64,000 nucleotides of DNA, taken from positions 1,933,380-1,997,379 of the forward strand of contig NZ_CP088017.1 in the NCBI RefSeq assembly GCF_021049285.1. Direction: 5' to 3'. This stretch comes from Ruania halotolerans (GTDB lineage Bacteria; Actinomycetota; Actinomycetes; Actinomycetales; Beutenbergiaceae). The notes beneath the pieces are model-generated. The model saw only the letters and a list, made by a program, of their open reading frames with translations. It did not search any database and was not told the DNA's origin. Both the position numbers and the translations under genes were made by a program. This document shows positions 8,615-18,516 of this stretch, in pieces. How positions within the stretch are numbered: position 1 is the stretch's first letter; each line of letters opens with the position of its first letter.

Positions 8615-9658
8615 GTGGATGTTCCTGTCTGGGCATGGGCGATCACGCTCGGTCTGATCGTGGTGATGCTGGCGGTCGACTTCGTCGGTCACGTGCGCAC
8701 ACCACACGCCCCGAGCCTGAAGGAAGCGGGCATGTGGTCGCTCGCCTATGTCCTCATCGCGCTGGTGTTCGGCGTGTTCGTGCTGTGGGGATGGGGCGGG
8801 GAGTACGGCCTTCAGTACTTCTCCGGCTACATCACGGAGAAGTCGCTCTCCGTGGACAACCTGTTCGTCTTCGTGCTGATCATGGCCAGCTTCCGGGTAC
8901 CGCGGGAGTACCAGCAGAAGGTCCTGCTGATCGGCATTGTCATTGCACTCGTTCTGCGGACGGTCTTCATCTTCCTCGGTGCGGCCATCGTCAGCGAGTT
9001 CTCCTGGGTCTTCTACCTCTTCGGCGCCTTCCTCGTCTACACCGCCGTCACCCAGCTCAGGCAGGGATCGGAGGATGAGGAGTTCAAGGAGAACGGCGTG
9101 CTTCGCCTGACCCGGCGGATGTTCCCGACCACCGAGGGTTACGTCGGCGACAAGATGCTGGTTCGCACCGAGGGCCGCTGGCACCTCACCCCGATGCTGA
9201 TCGTCATGATCGCCATCGGGAGTGCCGATGTGCTGTTCGCCGTGGACTCGATCCCGGCGATCTTCGGACTGACCCAGGAGGTCTTCCTGATCTTCGCAGC
9301 GAACGCGTTCTCGCTGCTTGGTCTGCGCCAGCTGTTCTTCCTGATCGACGGGCTGCTCGATCGGCTCGTCTACCTCAACTACGGCCTTGCCGGCATCCTC
9401 GCCTTCATCGGATTCAAGCTGGTCAACCACGCGCTCCACGAGAATGAACTCGCGTTCATCAACGGCGGAGAACACTGGACGGTCATCCCAGAACCGAACA
9501 CCTGGGTGTCGTTGCTCGTGATCGTCGGCATACTCGTCGTCACTACCGTGGCGTCGCTGACCGTCGGTAGCCGGCAGGAGCGCGAGGAAGCCACCGATGA
9601 CGGCACCGGTGGTGGTCAAGCTAAGCGCGACACCTCGATCGGCGACCTGTATCGCTGA
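8615..9658 (+). CDS. TerC-family integral membrane protein (probable manganese exporter)
   Basis: A 347-residue membrane protein with about nine helices. The TerC signature is clear: GYITEKSLSVDNLFVFVLIM near residue 80, then RTVFIFLGAAIVSEFSWVFY and SADVLFAVDSIPAIFGLTQE, whose acidic residues lie in membrane segments and are thought to bind metal. Some bacterial TerC proteins (for example Alx and MeeF/MeeY types) export Mn2+. GTG 8615 is chosen because the GGAGG at 8603-8607 is 7 nt upstream and belongs to the riboswitch platform; the open frame from 8582 lies inside that structure. The riboswitch strongly suggests induction by Mn2+. A tellurite role is only historical naming. Confidence 0.9.
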   Translation: MDVPVWAWAITLGLIVVMLAVDFVGHVRTPHAPSLKEAGMWSLAYVLIALVFGVFVLWGWGGEYGLQYFSGYITEKSLSVDNLFVFVLIMASFRVPREYQQKVLLIGIVIALVLRTVFIFLGAAIVSEFSWVFYLFGAFLVYTAVTQLRQGSEDEEFKENGVLRLTRRMFPTTEGYVGDKMLVRTEGRWHLTPMLIVMIAIGSADVLFAVDSIPAIFGLTQEVFLIFAANAFSLLGLRQLFFLIDGLLDRLVYLNYGLAGILAFIGFKLVNHALHENELAFINGGEHWTVIPEPNTWVSLLVIVGILVVTTVASLTVGSRQEREEATDDGTGGGQAKRDTSIGDLYR

Positions 9659-9702
9659 CACGCGGGTGCCGGGCGAGTCGGTGTGCTGCGGCCGGGGAGA
9701 CC

Positions 9703-10002
9703 TTACTCAGCCCGGTCAGCGAAGGCGCCGATCACCGGGTTCCACGCGCGCACGGTGCGATGGGTGATCAGCTGCGCCCGGTGGAACGGATCCCGGTCGA
9801 GGATTCGCCTGACCTCCGCATCGTCCTGCGCGCTGATCAGCAGCAATGCCCCGGGCGCGGCATTGTCCAGCCACGGACCCGACGCGAGGAGAATTCCCTC
9901 CTCGGCGAGATCGTGGAGGAACTCGCGGTGTTGTGGGCGCAGTTCGTCGATGTCAGCGGTGCGGGTGATGTCGTAGGCATACTCGACGGCGAAGGTGTTC
10001 AT
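9703..10002 (-). CDS. YciI-family protein
   Basis: A 99-residue small protein of the YciI/YCII ferredoxin-like fold: MNTFAVEYAYD, then RPQHREFLHDLAEEGILLASGP and DDAEVRRILDRDPF, with the conserved His and Asp of the putative active pocket. Family members are dimers with mostly unknown roles; one type is a dehalogenase-like enzyme. ATG at 10002 is preferred over the longer frame to 10071. It lies 22 bp downstream of the MBL-fold gene on the same strand, probably as an operon, and converges on the TerC gene across 44 bp. Confidence 0.8.
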   Translation of the reverse strand: MNTFAVEYAYDITRTADIDELRPQHREFLHDLAEEGILLASGPWLDNAAPGALLLISAQDDAEVRRILDRDPFHRAQLITHRTVRAWNPVIGAFADRAE

Positions 10003-10024
10003 GGCGGCACTGTAGCGTCGTCTG

Positions 10025-10702
10025 CTACCAGCCGCGTGAGCGCCACTCGGCCACGAACGGGCGCTCGGCACCGAGCGTGGTGCTGTCCCCGTGGCCGGGA
10101 TGCACGATTGTGTGATCGTCGAACCGGTCGAACACGCGTGCGCTCACGTCTGCCAGTAGGGCGGCAAACTCGGCCGGTGACCGCGTCTTCCCGACGCCAC
10201 CTGGGAAGAGGCTGTCGCCGGTGAACAGCCAGCTTGGGCCCGTGGCAGGGGTGTAAGCGAGTGCGAGGGAGCCGGGTGTATGTCCACGCAGTCCAATGAC
10301 CTCGAGTGCTACGTCGCCCAGAGTGAGCACGTCGCCGTGGTCGATGGTGCGGCCGACGACGACCGGCAGGTGGCTGGCATCGGCGGCACTGGCGAGTGCG
10401 GTGGCGCCCGTGACGCCGATCACCGGTGCCAGCGCACGATGATGGTCCCAGTGGCCGTGTGTGGTCAGGACCGCGCTCAGATGTGCCTGGGGGTGCGCAC
10501 TGGCGAGGATCGCGAGCACAGTTTCCGCGCTGTCGGCGGCATCAATGAGAAGTTGTTCACCGCTGGTGTGCGTGAGCAGGTAGGAGTTGTTGTCCTGCGC
10601 GGAAACGCTCACTTTGTGCACGGTGAGCGCCCCAGCCCGCCAAGACAGTGCGGAACCGCCCGGCTCGACGTGGCCAGGTACCGGCGCAGTCACCTCGGTC
10701 AT
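10025..10702 (-). CDS. MBL-fold metallo-hydrolase (glyoxalase II-like)
   Basis: A 225-residue metallo-beta-lactamase-fold hydrolase. It carries the metal motif TTHGHWDHH (a THxHxDH variant), [14 protein letters not shown] with the next metal histidine, [14 protein letters not shown] with the bridging Asp, and a C-terminal [11 protein letters not shown]. This set is that of glyoxalase II-like thioesterases with two metal ions. An ATG at 10702 sits only 1 nt after GGAGG, too close for normal initiation; the GTG three codons in (10693) has good spacing and may be the true start. It is divergent from uvrA and probably cotranscribed with the YciI gene. The substrate is unknown. Confidence 0.85.
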   Translation of the reverse strand: MTEVTAPVPGHVEPGGSALSWRAGALTVHKVSVSAQDNNSYLLTHTSGEQLLIDAADSAETVLAILASAHPQAHLSAVLTTHGHWDHHRALAPVIGVTGATALASAADASHLPVVVGRTIDHGDVLTLGDVALEVIGLRGHTPGSLALAYTPATGPSWLFTGDSLFPGGVGKTRSPAEFAALLADVSARVFDRFDDHTIVHPGHGDSTTLGAERPFVAEWRSRGW

Positions 10703-10784
10703 ACCTCCATGCTCGCGCACGGTCGGCGGGGCTGCTCGTCGATTCCGGGGGTGGGGGAGGACGTCACGTTGGACACATCGATGC

Positions 10785-10800
10785 TCGAACGTTTGTGCGA
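10785..10800 (+). promoter_or_regulatory. LexA-binding SOS box upstream of uvrA
   Basis: TCGAACGTTTGTGCGA matches the actinobacterial/Bacillus LexA consensus TCGAAC-N4-GTTCGA at all but one of its 12 defined positions. It lies 20 bp before the uvrA start. TTGGAC at 10769-10774 is a plausible -35 box, so LexA would cover the core promoter. DNA-damage induction of uvrA is expected. Confidence 0.8.
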
Positions 10801-10820
10801 TGTCAGTGGGTCGGCTTACC

Positions 10821-13781
10821 ATGGCGGGCGTGAGTGAGACCCTTCTTGTCCGCGGCGCCCGCGAGCACAATCTCAAGAACGTCAGTATCGACCTCCCGCG
10901 CGATCGACTGATCGTGTTCACCGGCCTGTCCGGATCCGGGAAGTCGTCGCTCGCGTTCGACACCATCTTCGCCGAGGGTCAGCGCCGGTACGTGGAGTCG
11001 CTCTCGGCGTACGCCAGGCAGTTCCTCGGCCAGATGGACAAACCGGACGTCGACTTCATCGAGGGTCTCTCCCCGGCAGTGTCGATCGACCAGAAGTCCA
11101 CCAACCGGAACCCACGTTCCACGGTGGGCACGATCACGGAGGTCTACGACTATCTCCGTCTGTTGTTCGCGCGCGCGGGAACGCCGCATTGCCCCACGTG
11201 CGGGGAGCGGATCGTCGCTCAGACCCCACAGCAGATTGTCGACCGGCTCCGTGAGATGCCGGAGGGAACGCGGTTCCAGGTACTGGCGCCAGTCGTCCGC
11301 GGCCGCAAGGGGGAGTATGCGGATCTTTTCAAGGATCTGCAGTCCCGAGGCTTTGCCCGGGCGCTGGTGGACGGCGAACTCGTCCAGCTCAGCGAGCCGC
11401 CGGCGCTGGAGAAGAAGCTCAAACACACGATCAGCGTGGTGGTGGACCGCCTTGTCGTGCGTGACAACATCCGGCAGCGGCTGACCGACTCGGTCGAGAC
11501 GGCCCTCGGACTCGCCGACGGTCTGGTAATCGCCGATTTCGTCGACGCCGACGCTGACGATCCGGAGCGTACCCGGAGGTTCTCGGAGAAGCGGGCGTGC
11601 CCGAACGATCACCCCTTGGTTCTGGAGGAGATGGAGCCGCGGACCTTCTCCTTCAACGCCCCCTACGGTGCGTGTGCCGAGTGCACGGGTCTGGGCACTC
11701 GTTTGGAGGTAGATGCCGAGCTCGTGGTCCCCGACGATGAGCTGAGCCTGGCCGAAGGAGCCGTGGCGCCGTGGGCAAGCGGCAACGCGCAGTACTTCGA
11801 TCGCGTGCTGGTGGCGCTCGGAGAGGAGCTCGGATTCTCCGTGGACGTGCCGTGGCGGGCGCTTCCAGCACGTGCCAAGAATGCGGTGCTCTTCGGCAAG
11901 GATCACAAGGTTCATGTGCGCTACCGGAACCGGTGGGGGCGGGAACGCTCGTACTCCACCGGATTCGAAGGCGTCATCTCCTTTCTGCAGCGGAGGCACT
12001 CCGAAACTGAATCCGAATGGTCGCGCGATAAGTACGAGGAGTACATGCGCGAGGTTCCATGCCCCGCATGCCGCGGCGCCCGGCTCAAGCCGGAGGTGCT
12101 CGCGGTCACAGTGGGAGGCAAGTCCATCGCCGACGTGTGTTTCCTCTCGATCGAGGAGGCGAAGCGCTTCCTCGATGATCTTGAACTGGGCGAGCGGGAG
12201 GCGGCGATCGCCGGACAGGTACTGAAGGAGATTCACTCCCGCCTGGGCTTCCTGCTCGACGTCGGTCTGGATTACCTCTCCCTCTCGCGTGCGGCCGGCA
12301 CGCTCTCCGGCGGTGAAGCTCAGCGGATCCGGCTCGCCACCCAGATCGGTTCCGGGCTCGTCGGTGTGCTGTACGTGCTGGACGAGCCGAGTATCGGCCT
12401 GCACCAACGCGACAATCGACGCCTGATCGAGACGCTCTCCCGATTGCGAGACCTGGGCAACACCCTGATCGTGGTCGAGCACGACGAAGACACGATCCGG
12501 ACCGCGGATTGGATCGTCGACATCGGACCCGGTGCGGGCGAGCACGGCGGGCACATCGTGCACTCCGGTGACTATGCAGGGCTCTTGGCCGCCGAGGACT
12601 CACTCACTGGGGCGTACCTCTCCGGCCGGCGGAGCATCCCGCTGCCCAGCCACCGGCGCGAGCCCGAGAAGGGCCGGTACGTCACCGTGCAAGGGGCCCG
12701 CGAGAACAATCTTCGCGGAGTCGACGTCTCGTTCCCGCTGGGCACACTCACGGCCATCACCGGGGTGTCGGGATCGGGCAAGTCCACACTCGTGAACGGG
12801 ATCCTGTACAACGTGCTAGCCAACGAGCTGAACGGAGCCAAGCACGTACCCGGCCGGCACAAGCGTGTGACGGGGCTGGACGATCTGGACAAGGTCGTGC
12901 ACGTGGATCAGAGCCCCATCGGGCGGACACCGCGTTCGAATCCGGCGACCTACACCGGCGTGTGGGACCACATGCGCAAGCTGTTCGCGCAGACCACAGA
13001 GGCGAAGGTGCGCGGCTATACCCCGGGCCGGTTCTCGTTCAACGTCAAAGGGGGCCGCTGCGAGGCCTGTTCGGGTGATGGCACGCTGAAGATCGAGATG
13101 AACTTCCTCCCGGACGTCTACGTGCCGTGCGAGGTGTGCCAGGGAGCGCGGTACAACCGGGAGACCTTGGAGGTGCACTACAAGGGCAAGACGGTGGCCG
13201 AGGTACTCGACATGCCGATCTCGGAGGCAGCCGAGTTCTTCGCGGCAGTGCCGGCGATCGCCCGGCACCTGCACACATTGGTGGACGTGGGCCTGGGTTA
13301 TGTGCGGCTCGGACAGCCCGCGCCGACTCTCTCCGGTGGGGAGGCGCAGAGGGTCAAGCTGGCCTCCGAACTGCAGAAGCGCTCCACGGGACGCACCGTC
13401 TACGTACTCGACGAGCCGACAACCGGTCTGCACTTCGAAGACATCCGCCGCCTCATGGGCGTTCTCCAGGGACTTGTGGAGAAGGGCAACACGGTGCTCG
13501 TGATCGAGCACAACCTCGACGTGATCAAGAGTGCCGATTGGGTCATCGACATGGGGCCAGAAGGTGGAAAGGGCGGAGGCGCCGTGGTGGCGCAAGGTCA
13601 CCCGGAGGACGTGGCGAAGGTCTCCGCCTCGCATACGGGACGGTTCCTCGCGGAGATTCTGGGCACCGAGTCCAGGGCGGCGCTCAAGCCGGTCACATCG
13701 GTGGCCCCACTGAACCGGCCCAAGGCGCGCTCAGCACGACGCTCCGCGAAGGTGGCCAAGGCGAAGCGGGAGAGTGCTTAG
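10821..13781 (+). CDS. uvrA: UvrABC system protein A (excision repair ATPase)
   Basis: A 986-residue DNA-damage sensor, full length for the family. It has two ABC ATPase modules: Walker [13 protein letters not shown] with signature [12 protein letters not shown], and [13 protein letters not shown] with [12 protein letters not shown]. Zinc modules are at CPTCG, at CPACRGARL, and at [16 protein letters not shown] ending in CEVCQG. It loads UvrB at lesions, using ATP. ATG 10821 gives [18 protein letters not shown]; the GTG three codons later is an alternative, and the longer open frame from 10587 covers the LexA box and is rejected. A basic, Lys/Arg/Ala-rich tail ends the protein. It converges on the OsmC gene. 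Confidence 0.98.
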   Translation: MAGVSETLLVRGAREHNLKNVSIDLPRDRLIVFTGLSGSGKSSLAFDTIFAEGQRRYVESLSAYARQFLGQMDKPDVDFIEGLSPAVSIDQKSTNRNPRSTVGTITEVYDYLRLLFARAGTPHCPTCGERIVAQTPQQIVDRLREMPEGTRFQVLAPVVRGRKGEYADLFKDLQSRGFARALVDGELVQLSEPPALEKKLKHTISVVVDRLVVRDNIRQRLTDSVETALGLADGLVIADFVDADADDPERTRRFSEKRACPNDHPLVLEEMEPRTFSFNAPYGACAECTGLGTRLEVDAELVVPDDELSLAEGAVAPWASGNAQYFDRVLVALGEELGFSVDVPWRALPARAKNAVLFGKDHKVHVRYRNRWGRERSYSTGFEGVISFLQRRHSETESEWSRDKYEEYMREVPCPACRGARLKPEVLAVTVGGKSIADVCFLSIEEAKRFLDDLELGEREAAIAGQVLKEIHSRLGFLLDVGLDYLSLSRAAGTLSGGEAQRIRLATQIGSGLVGVLYVLDEPSIGLHQRDNRRLIETLSRLRDLGNTLIVVEHDEDTIRTADWIVDIGPGAGEHGGHIVHSGDYAGLLAAEDSLTGAYLSGRRSIPLPSHRREPEKGRYVTVQGARENNLRGVDVSFPLGTLTAITGVSGSGKSTLVNGILYNVLANELNGAKHVPGRHKRVTGLDDLDKVVHVDQSPIGRTPRSNPATYTGVWDHMRKLFAQTTEAKVRGYTPGRFSFNVKGGRCEACSGDGTLKIEMNFLPDVYVPCEVCQGARYNRETLEVHYKGKTVAEVLDMPISEAAEFFAAVPAIARHLHTLVDVGLGYVRLGQPAPTLSGGEAQRVKLASELQKRSTGRTVYVLDEPTTGLHFEDIRRLMGVLQGLVEKGNTVLVIEHNLDVIKSADWVIDMGPEGGKGGGAVVAQGHPEDVAKVSASHTGRFLAEILGTESRAALKPVTSVAPLNRPKARSARRSAKVAKAKRESA

Positions 13782-13877
13782 GGCGCGCGTGCCCACTAGC
13801 GCAGGCTCACTGAGCCGGTGGCGACCCAGCTCCGTGCAGAAATCGGTGTGAATGACGAGCCCAGGAGGACCTGGCGC

Positions 13878-14360
13878 TCACGCCGGCTCGGCCACCTGCG
13901 TAGTGAGGGGCACGTGCCGTACCGGGAAGTTCACTGAGCGTGCGATGAAGCAGTGATCGTGCGCCTGTTGGTGCAGATCCACGATGACATCCTCGCTCAC
14001 ATCCGTGGCGGTGGTGATGCGGGGGTGCAGTGTCACTTCGGTGAACTGCCCGGCGCCGGCCGTCTCCACCCGCATCGTCCCCGTGGCCCGATCGGTGTAC
14101 CCGGTCACCACCACACCAGCCACGGCAGCGCGGTGCAGGAACCAGAGCATGTGGCACTGCGAGAGCGAAGCCACGAAGAGTTCCTCCGGCGAATAGCGAT
14201 CCGCGTCCCCCCGAAAGGCAGGATCGGCCGATCCGGGCAAGGAGGGCTTTCCCTCGATCATCACTACATGGTCGCGGCTGTACGCGGTGTAGGACTCAGT
14301 GCCACGTTCGCCGGCTCCGGTCCAGTCCACGGTGACTGAATAGGTGTGAAGTGGTCCCAT
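13878..14360 (-). CDS. OsmC-family protein
   Basis: A 160-residue protein of the OsmC/Ohr fold, which reduces organic hydroperoxides with two cysteines. The first cysteine lies in [11 protein letters not shown] and the second in [14 protein letters not shown], both in the expected places. The sequence is closer to the general OsmC branch seen in actinobacteria than to classical Ohr. ATG 14360 is the likely start; a GTG two codons upstream is also in frame. It is divergent from uvrC with about 33 bp between the starts, so the promoters overlap. There is no adjacent OhrR-type regulator. Confidence 0.85.
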   Translation of the reverse strand: MGPLHTYSVTVDWTGAGERGTESYTAYSRDHVVMIEGKPSLPGSADPAFRGDADRYSPEELFVASLSQCHMLWFLHRAAVAGVVVTGYTDRATGTMRVETAGAGQFTEVTLHPRITTATDVSEDVIVDLHQQAHDHCFIARSVNFPVRHVPLTTQVAEPA

Positions 14361-14380
14361 GAGCACACGCTAGCGCGAAC

Positions 14381-14394
14381 TAGGCTGGATGGCA
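14381..14394 (+). promoter_or_regulatory. Leaderless promoter -10 of uvrC
   Basis: TAGGCT (14381-14386) ends 7 nt before the uvrC ATG at 14394, the spacing expected when transcription starts on the first codon. There is no Shine-Dalgarno sequence, which supports a leaderless transcript. Confidence 0.5.
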
Positions 14395-16400
14395 TGGCAG
14401 ACCCGTCGACCTATCGCCCGAAACCGGGAGAGATCCCGACGCAGGCGGGGGTCTACCGATTCCGTGACCCGCGCGGCCGGGTGATCTACGTGGGCAAGGC
14501 GAAGAACCTGCGGGCCCGCCTGAGCAACTACTTCCAGAACGTGGCCGCCTTGCACCCGCGCACGGCGCAGATGGTGACCACCGCCTCGTCGGTCGAGTGG
14601 ACCGTGGTGGCCACGGAGGTGGAGTCGCTGGCACTGGAGTACTCCTGGATCAAGGAGTACGACCCGCGCTTCAACGTCAAGTACCGCGATGACAAGTCCT
14701 ACCCGTACCTGGCCGTAACCATGGGTGAGGAGGTGCCCCGCGTCCAGGTGATGCGCGGTGCGAAACGCAAGGGCACGCGCTACTTCGGGCCGTACTCGCA
14801 CGCGTGGGCGATTAGGGAGACTGTGGACCTGCTGCTGCGGGTGTTCCCGATCAGGTCTTGCTCGAAGGGTGTCTACCGGCGGGCCCAGCAATCCGGCCGC
14901 CCCTGCCTCCTCGGGTACATCGACAAGTGCTCGGCCCCGTGCGTGGGCACGATCGACGTCGACGCCCACCGCGACCTAGCCGAGGACTTCTGCGCCTTTG
15001 TGGCCGGTGAGACCGGTTCGACGGTGAAACGTCTCGAGCGGGAGATGAAGGCGGCCTCGGCCGAACTCGACTTCGAACGCGCGGCGCGCCTGCGCGATGA
15101 TCTCGCGGCTCTGCGCCGCGTGGTGGAGAAGAACGCCGTGGTGCTCCCGGACGGTACGAACGCCGACGTGTTCGCGATGGCCGCGGATGAGCTCGAGGCT
15201 TCGGTGCAGGTGTTCCACGTGCGGGGCGGTCGGATTCGTGGTCAACGCGGCTGGGTCACGGAGCGGGTCGAGGATGTCTCGGACGCCGAACTGGTCGAGC
15301 GCCTCCTCGAGCAGGTCTATGGGGACGCGGCCGAGACCATCGACCAGGAGGATACCGACACAGCAGCTGTCGGGACGGACGCGGCCGTCCCGCAGGAAGT
15401 CATCGTGCCCGTCCTACCGGAGAACCTCACCCAGGTGCAGGCGTGGCTGCGCGGCATCCGCGGGGCCGCCGTCAACGTACACGTGGCGCAACGAGGTGAT
15501 AAGCGGGCGCTGGCCGAGACGGTCCACCAGAACGCCGTGCAGGCGCTGGCTCTGCACAAGACCCGACGCGCCGGTGACCTGACCGCCCGGTCGGCCGCGC
15601 TCGCTGAGCTCGCCGAGCATCTCGACCTGCCCGAATCACCTCTGCGGATCGAGTGTTACGACATCTCGCACACCTCTGGGCGCGAACAGGTCGGTTCCAT
15701 GGTGGTCTTCGAGGACGGGATGCCACGAAAGAGCGAGTACCGGCATTTCGTGGTCCGTGGACCGGACGGCGCCGGGGCGAGGGACGACACCGAGGCGATG
15801 AACGAGGTGCTGACCCGGCGGTTCCGCCGGTACCTCGCCGAGATCGAGGGGGCAGCGGATGAGCAGGCGGACGCGGCCGAGGACGGGGAGGCCATCAGCG
15901 GCACCGCCGGTACCGCCGGCACTGATGTGCCGGTTGCCGTGCAGGAGAAGCGGCGGTTCGCCTACCCGCCCCAGCTCGTGGTGGTCGACGGCGGAGCGCC
16001 CCAAGTGGCCGCCGCGCACCAGGCGTTGATGGACCTGGGTGTCACGGACGTGTCTGTGGTGGGCTTGGCGAAACGACTCGAAGAAGTGTGGTTACCGGGG
16101 GAGGACTACCCCGCGGTGCTCCCACGCACCAGTGATGGCCTGTTCTTGCTGCAACGGTTGCGAGACGAGGCGCACCGCTTCGCGATCACCCACCACCGCA
16201 AGCGCCGGGCGAAGGGCATGACCCGCTCTGCCCTCGACGCCGTCCCGGGGCTGGGCCCCAGTCGCCAAGCGGCTCTGCTGAAGCAGTTCGGGTCCGTGCG
16301 GGCGCTGCGTGAGGCCACGCCGGCCGAGATCGCAGCGGTTCCCGGGATCGGCACCACGCTCGCGACCTCCATCGCCGCTGCACTCGCGAAGTCGCCATGA
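14394..16400 (+). CDS. uvrC: UvrABC system protein C (excinuclease subunit)
   Basis: A 668-residue nuclease that makes both incisions in nucleotide excision repair. The N-terminal GIY-YIG domain reads [20 protein letters not shown]. The UVR domain ([20 protein letters not shown]) binds UvrB. The C-terminal RNase H-like domain contains [19 protein letters not shown] and [13 protein letters not shown], and the last 60 residues are two helix-hairpin-helix motifs ([32 protein letters not shown]). Acidic or Gly/Thr-rich inserts lie between these parts (for example the stretch before VAVQEKRRF), as in other actinobacteria. The start ATG follows a leaderless -10 box. It precedes rapZ-yvcK-whiA, the normal actinobacterial order. 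Confidence 0.98.
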   Translation: MADPSTYRPKPGEIPTQAGVYRFRDPRGRVIYVGKAKNLRARLSNYFQNVAALHPRTAQMVTTASSVEWTVVATEVESLALEYSWIKEYDPRFNVKYRDDKSYPYLAVTMGEEVPRVQVMRGAKRKGTRYFGPYSHAWAIRETVDLLLRVFPIRSCSKGVYRRAQQSGRPCLLGYIDKCSAPCVGTIDVDAHRDLAEDFCAFVAGETGSTVKRLEREMKAASAELDFERAARLRDDLAALRRVVEKNAVVLPDGTNADVFAMAADELEASVQVFHVRGGRIRGQRGWVTERVEDVSDAELVERLLEQVYGDAAETIDQEDTDTAAVGTDAAVPQEVIVPVLPENLTQVQAWLRGIRGAAVNVHVAQRGDKRALAETVHQNAVQALALHKTRRAGDLTARSAALAELAEHLDLPESPLRIECYDISHTSGREQVGSMVVFEDGMPRKSEYRHFVVRGPDGAGARDDTEAMNEVLTRRFRRYLAEIEGAADEQADAAEDGEAISGTAGTAGTDVPVAVQEKRRFAYPPQLVVVDGGAPQVAAAHQALMDLGVTDVSVVGLAKRLEEVWLPGEDYPAVLPRTSDGLFLLQRLRDEAHRFAITHHRKRRAKGMTRSALDAVPGLGPSRQAALLKQFGSVRALREATPAEIAAVPGIGTTLATSIAAALAKSP

Positions 16401-16420
16401 TCGCCGGGCGCGTTCCGAGG

Positions 16421-16463
16421 CCGGAGCGCCAAGATCGCCCCCCGACCCCTCACAGCGCTCCGG
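16421..16463 (+). terminator. Inverted repeat between uvrC and rapZ
   Basis: CCGGAGCGC (16421-16429) pairs with GCGCTCCGG (16455-16463) over 9 bp with a long 25-nt loop. It lies in the 108-bp space between uvrC and rapZ, and may terminate uvrC transcription or form in the rapZ leader. Confidence 0.35.
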
Positions 16464-16508
16464 TACGTGCCATCCTTGGAGGATGAGGATCGTGGGAGAG
16501 GACGCTGC

Positions 16509-17477
16509 ATGAACGAGTCGAGTCCCACGCAGAGGTCGCAGGCTCACCCTGGCCAGCCCACCACGGTGCCCTACGGAATCCCGCTGCTCGACGAGTCCAC
16601 CGGGCCCTCCGCCGACGACCGCCCGGAGATCATGATCATCACCGGCATGTCCGGAGCCGGGCGAAGCCATGCGGCCTCCGTGCTGGAGGACCTGGACTGG
16701 TATGTGGTGGACAACTTGCCGCCAAAGATGCTCATGGCGCTCGCCGGGATGATGACCCAAGCCGACGGAGGAGTCCGGCGGCTCGCCGCAGTGGTGGACG
16801 TGCGCTCTCGCGAGTTCTTCTCCGATCTGGTGCAGGTTCTCGATGACCTGCGCGGGGCCCGGATCGACTACCGGATTGTCTTCCTCGACGCCTCCGACGA
16901 AGCGCTGGTGCGCCGGTTCGAGAAAGTGCGGCGACCGCATCCGCTGCAGGGCGACGGGCGGATGCTGGACGGCATCTCCGAGGAACGGCGCCTCCTGGCG
17001 CACCTGCGCTCGCGCGCCGATGTCACCCTCGACACGAGTGACCTTTCCGTGCATGACCTCGCACGAGCTGTCCGGGATCTGGTGGCCAACGAGACCGAGA
17101 CGACGCTGCGCCTGACCACCGTGTCGTTCGGGTTCAAATACGGGCTGCCGCTGGACGCCGATCACGTGGTGGACGTGCGATTTCTCAAGAATCCGTATTG
17201 GGTGAGCGAACTGAGGAACCTCACCGGTAAGGACGAGCCGGTACGCGACTATGTGCTCGGTCTACCGGGGGCCGAGGAGTTCGTGCAGCGGTGGGTGGCC
17301 GCGATCGAGCCAGTCCTCGATGGGTATACCCAGGAGCAGAAGCCGTACGTGACCATCGCCGTCGGTTGCACCGGCGGCAAGCACCGATCAGTCGCGATCT
17401 CCGAGGCCATCGCGACCACCTTGCGCGGGCAGGGCCGGACCGTGCGCACCGTCCACCGTGACCTGGGGCGCGAGTGA
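16509..17477 (+). CDS. rapZ: RapZ/YvcJ-family nucleotide-binding protein
   Basis: A 322-residue P-loop protein. The Walker A motif is GMSGAGRS (46-53), with Arg in place of the usual Lys as in other actinobacterial members. DVRSREFF, SFGFKYGLP and VGCTGGKHRSVAI are family signatures; the last holds the C-terminal small-molecule site. In E. coli RapZ feeds GlmZ RNA to RNase E; in actinobacteria the role is less clear, though the gene always sits with yvcK and whiA. ATG 16509 has GGGAGAGGA upstream; the longer frame from 16467 is rejected. The first 40 residues are an unstructured Pro/Ser-rich tail. The stop overlaps the yvcK ATG by one base (TGATG). Confidence 0.93.
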   Translation: MNESSPTQRSQAHPGQPTTVPYGIPLLDESTGPSADDRPEIMIITGMSGAGRSHAASVLEDLDWYVVDNLPPKMLMALAGMMTQADGGVRRLAAVVDVRSREFFSDLVQVLDDLRGARIDYRIVFLDASDEALVRRFEKVRRPHPLQGDGRMLDGISEERRLLAHLRSRADVTLDTSDLSVHDLARAVRDLVANETETTLRLTTVSFGFKYGLPLDADHVVDVRFLKNPYWVSELRNLTGKDEPVRDYVLGLPGAEEFVQRWVAAIEPVLDGYTQEQKPYVTIAVGCTGGKHRSVAISEAIATTLRGQGRTVRTVHRDLGRE

Positions 17478-18499
17478 TGGCCCGCACGCCCGCACTCGGC
17501 CGGATACCGCAACGTGGGCAAGCCAGTCGCGATCGTCGTCCGCGAGTGGCTGCTCTGGGAGGCGGCCATGGTCTGGCGGCCACATTGGGGGCGCTACGGC
17601 ACGTGACCACAGCCTTGACCGCGGTGGTCACGGTGGCCGACGACGGCGGCTCATCCGGTCGCCTGCGTCAGGAGCTCGGCGTGCTTCCGCCAGGCGACCT
17701 TCGCATGGCACTGTCGGCCCTGTGCGACGAGTCCGAATGGGGGCATACGTGGCGGGACGTCCTGCAGCATCGGTTCAGCTCCACTGGGCCGTTGCATGGG
17801 CACGCGGTCGGCAATCTCCTGATCTCCACGGTGTGGGAACTCCTCGGCGATCAGGTGGCCGGCCTGGATCTGATCGGGCAGCTCCTCGGCGCGCACGGGA
17901 GGGTCCTACCGATGGCGGCTGTGCCATTGGACATCGAGGCCGACGTCCTCCACCGCCAGGGCGAGACCGAACATCGCAGTCTCGTCCGCGGCCAGAGCAG
18001 GGTCGCGGTGACGGCCGGACGCGTGGAGCGCGTGCGCGTTCTCCCGGCAGATCCACCCGCATGCCCGGAGGCGGTCGAGGCGATCCACGACGCCGACTGG
18101 GTGATTCTCGGACCAGGTTCCTGGTACACGTCGGTGATGCCACACTTGCTCGTACCCGAGATCTCCCGTGCACTGCACACCACGACGGCTCGCATCGGGC
18201 TCACCTTGAACTTGTCCGCACAAGCGGGTGAGACCTCCGGATTCAGTGCCGCAGACCACATCCGCTCCCTGGCCGACTTCGCTCCGGACCTGCGCCTGGA
18301 CGTCGTGATCGCCGACCCGACTGCCGTGGAGGACATCGACGACCTGTCCGCCTGCGCCAGTGCGCTCGGAGCGGACCTTCTGCTGCGCCAGGTCAGCGAA
18401 GGAGACGGGACGCCGCGTCACGACACCTTGCGATTGGCTGCGGCCTATCGAGATACATTCGAACGTTTCCTCGGCGACGTGGGGGAGAGGTCCCGATGA
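17477..18499 (+). CDS. yvcK: YvcK/CuvA-family protein (gluconeogenesis factor)
   Basis: A 340-residue protein related to CofD, which binds UDP-sugars. [16 protein letters not shown] near the N-terminus is the glycine-rich nucleotide-sugar loop; [30 protein letters not shown] and HAVGNLLI follow in conserved order. In Bacillus and mycobacteria it affects cell-wall precursor synthesis and growth on gluconeogenic carbon sources, and is phosphorylated by Ser/Thr kinases. ATG 17477 shares its A with the rapZ stop, and its own stop overlaps the upstream whiA start candidate by ATGA, so the three genes are a coupled operon. Confidence 0.92.
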   Translation: MARTPALGRIPQRGQASRDRRPRVAALGGGHGLAATLGALRHVTTALTAVVTVADDGGSSGRLRQELGVLPPGDLRMALSALCDESEWGHTWRDVLQHRFSSTGPLHGHAVGNLLISTVWELLGDQVAGLDLIGQLLGAHGRVLPMAAVPLDIEADVLHRQGETEHRSLVRGQSRVAVTAGRVERVRVLPADPPACPEAVEAIHDADWVILGPGSWYTSVMPHLLVPEISRALHTTTARIGLTLNLSAQAGETSGFSAADHIRSLADFAPDLRLDVVIADPTAVEDIDDLSACASALGADLLLRQVSEGDGTPRHDTLRLAAAYRDTFERFLGDVGERSR

Positions 18500-18516
18500 A
18501 TGGCAGGATGGCGCTC

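Noticed and set aside
10803-12563. 586-residue minus-strand frame opposite uvrA
   Set aside because: It is a shadow of uvrA with no family motif.
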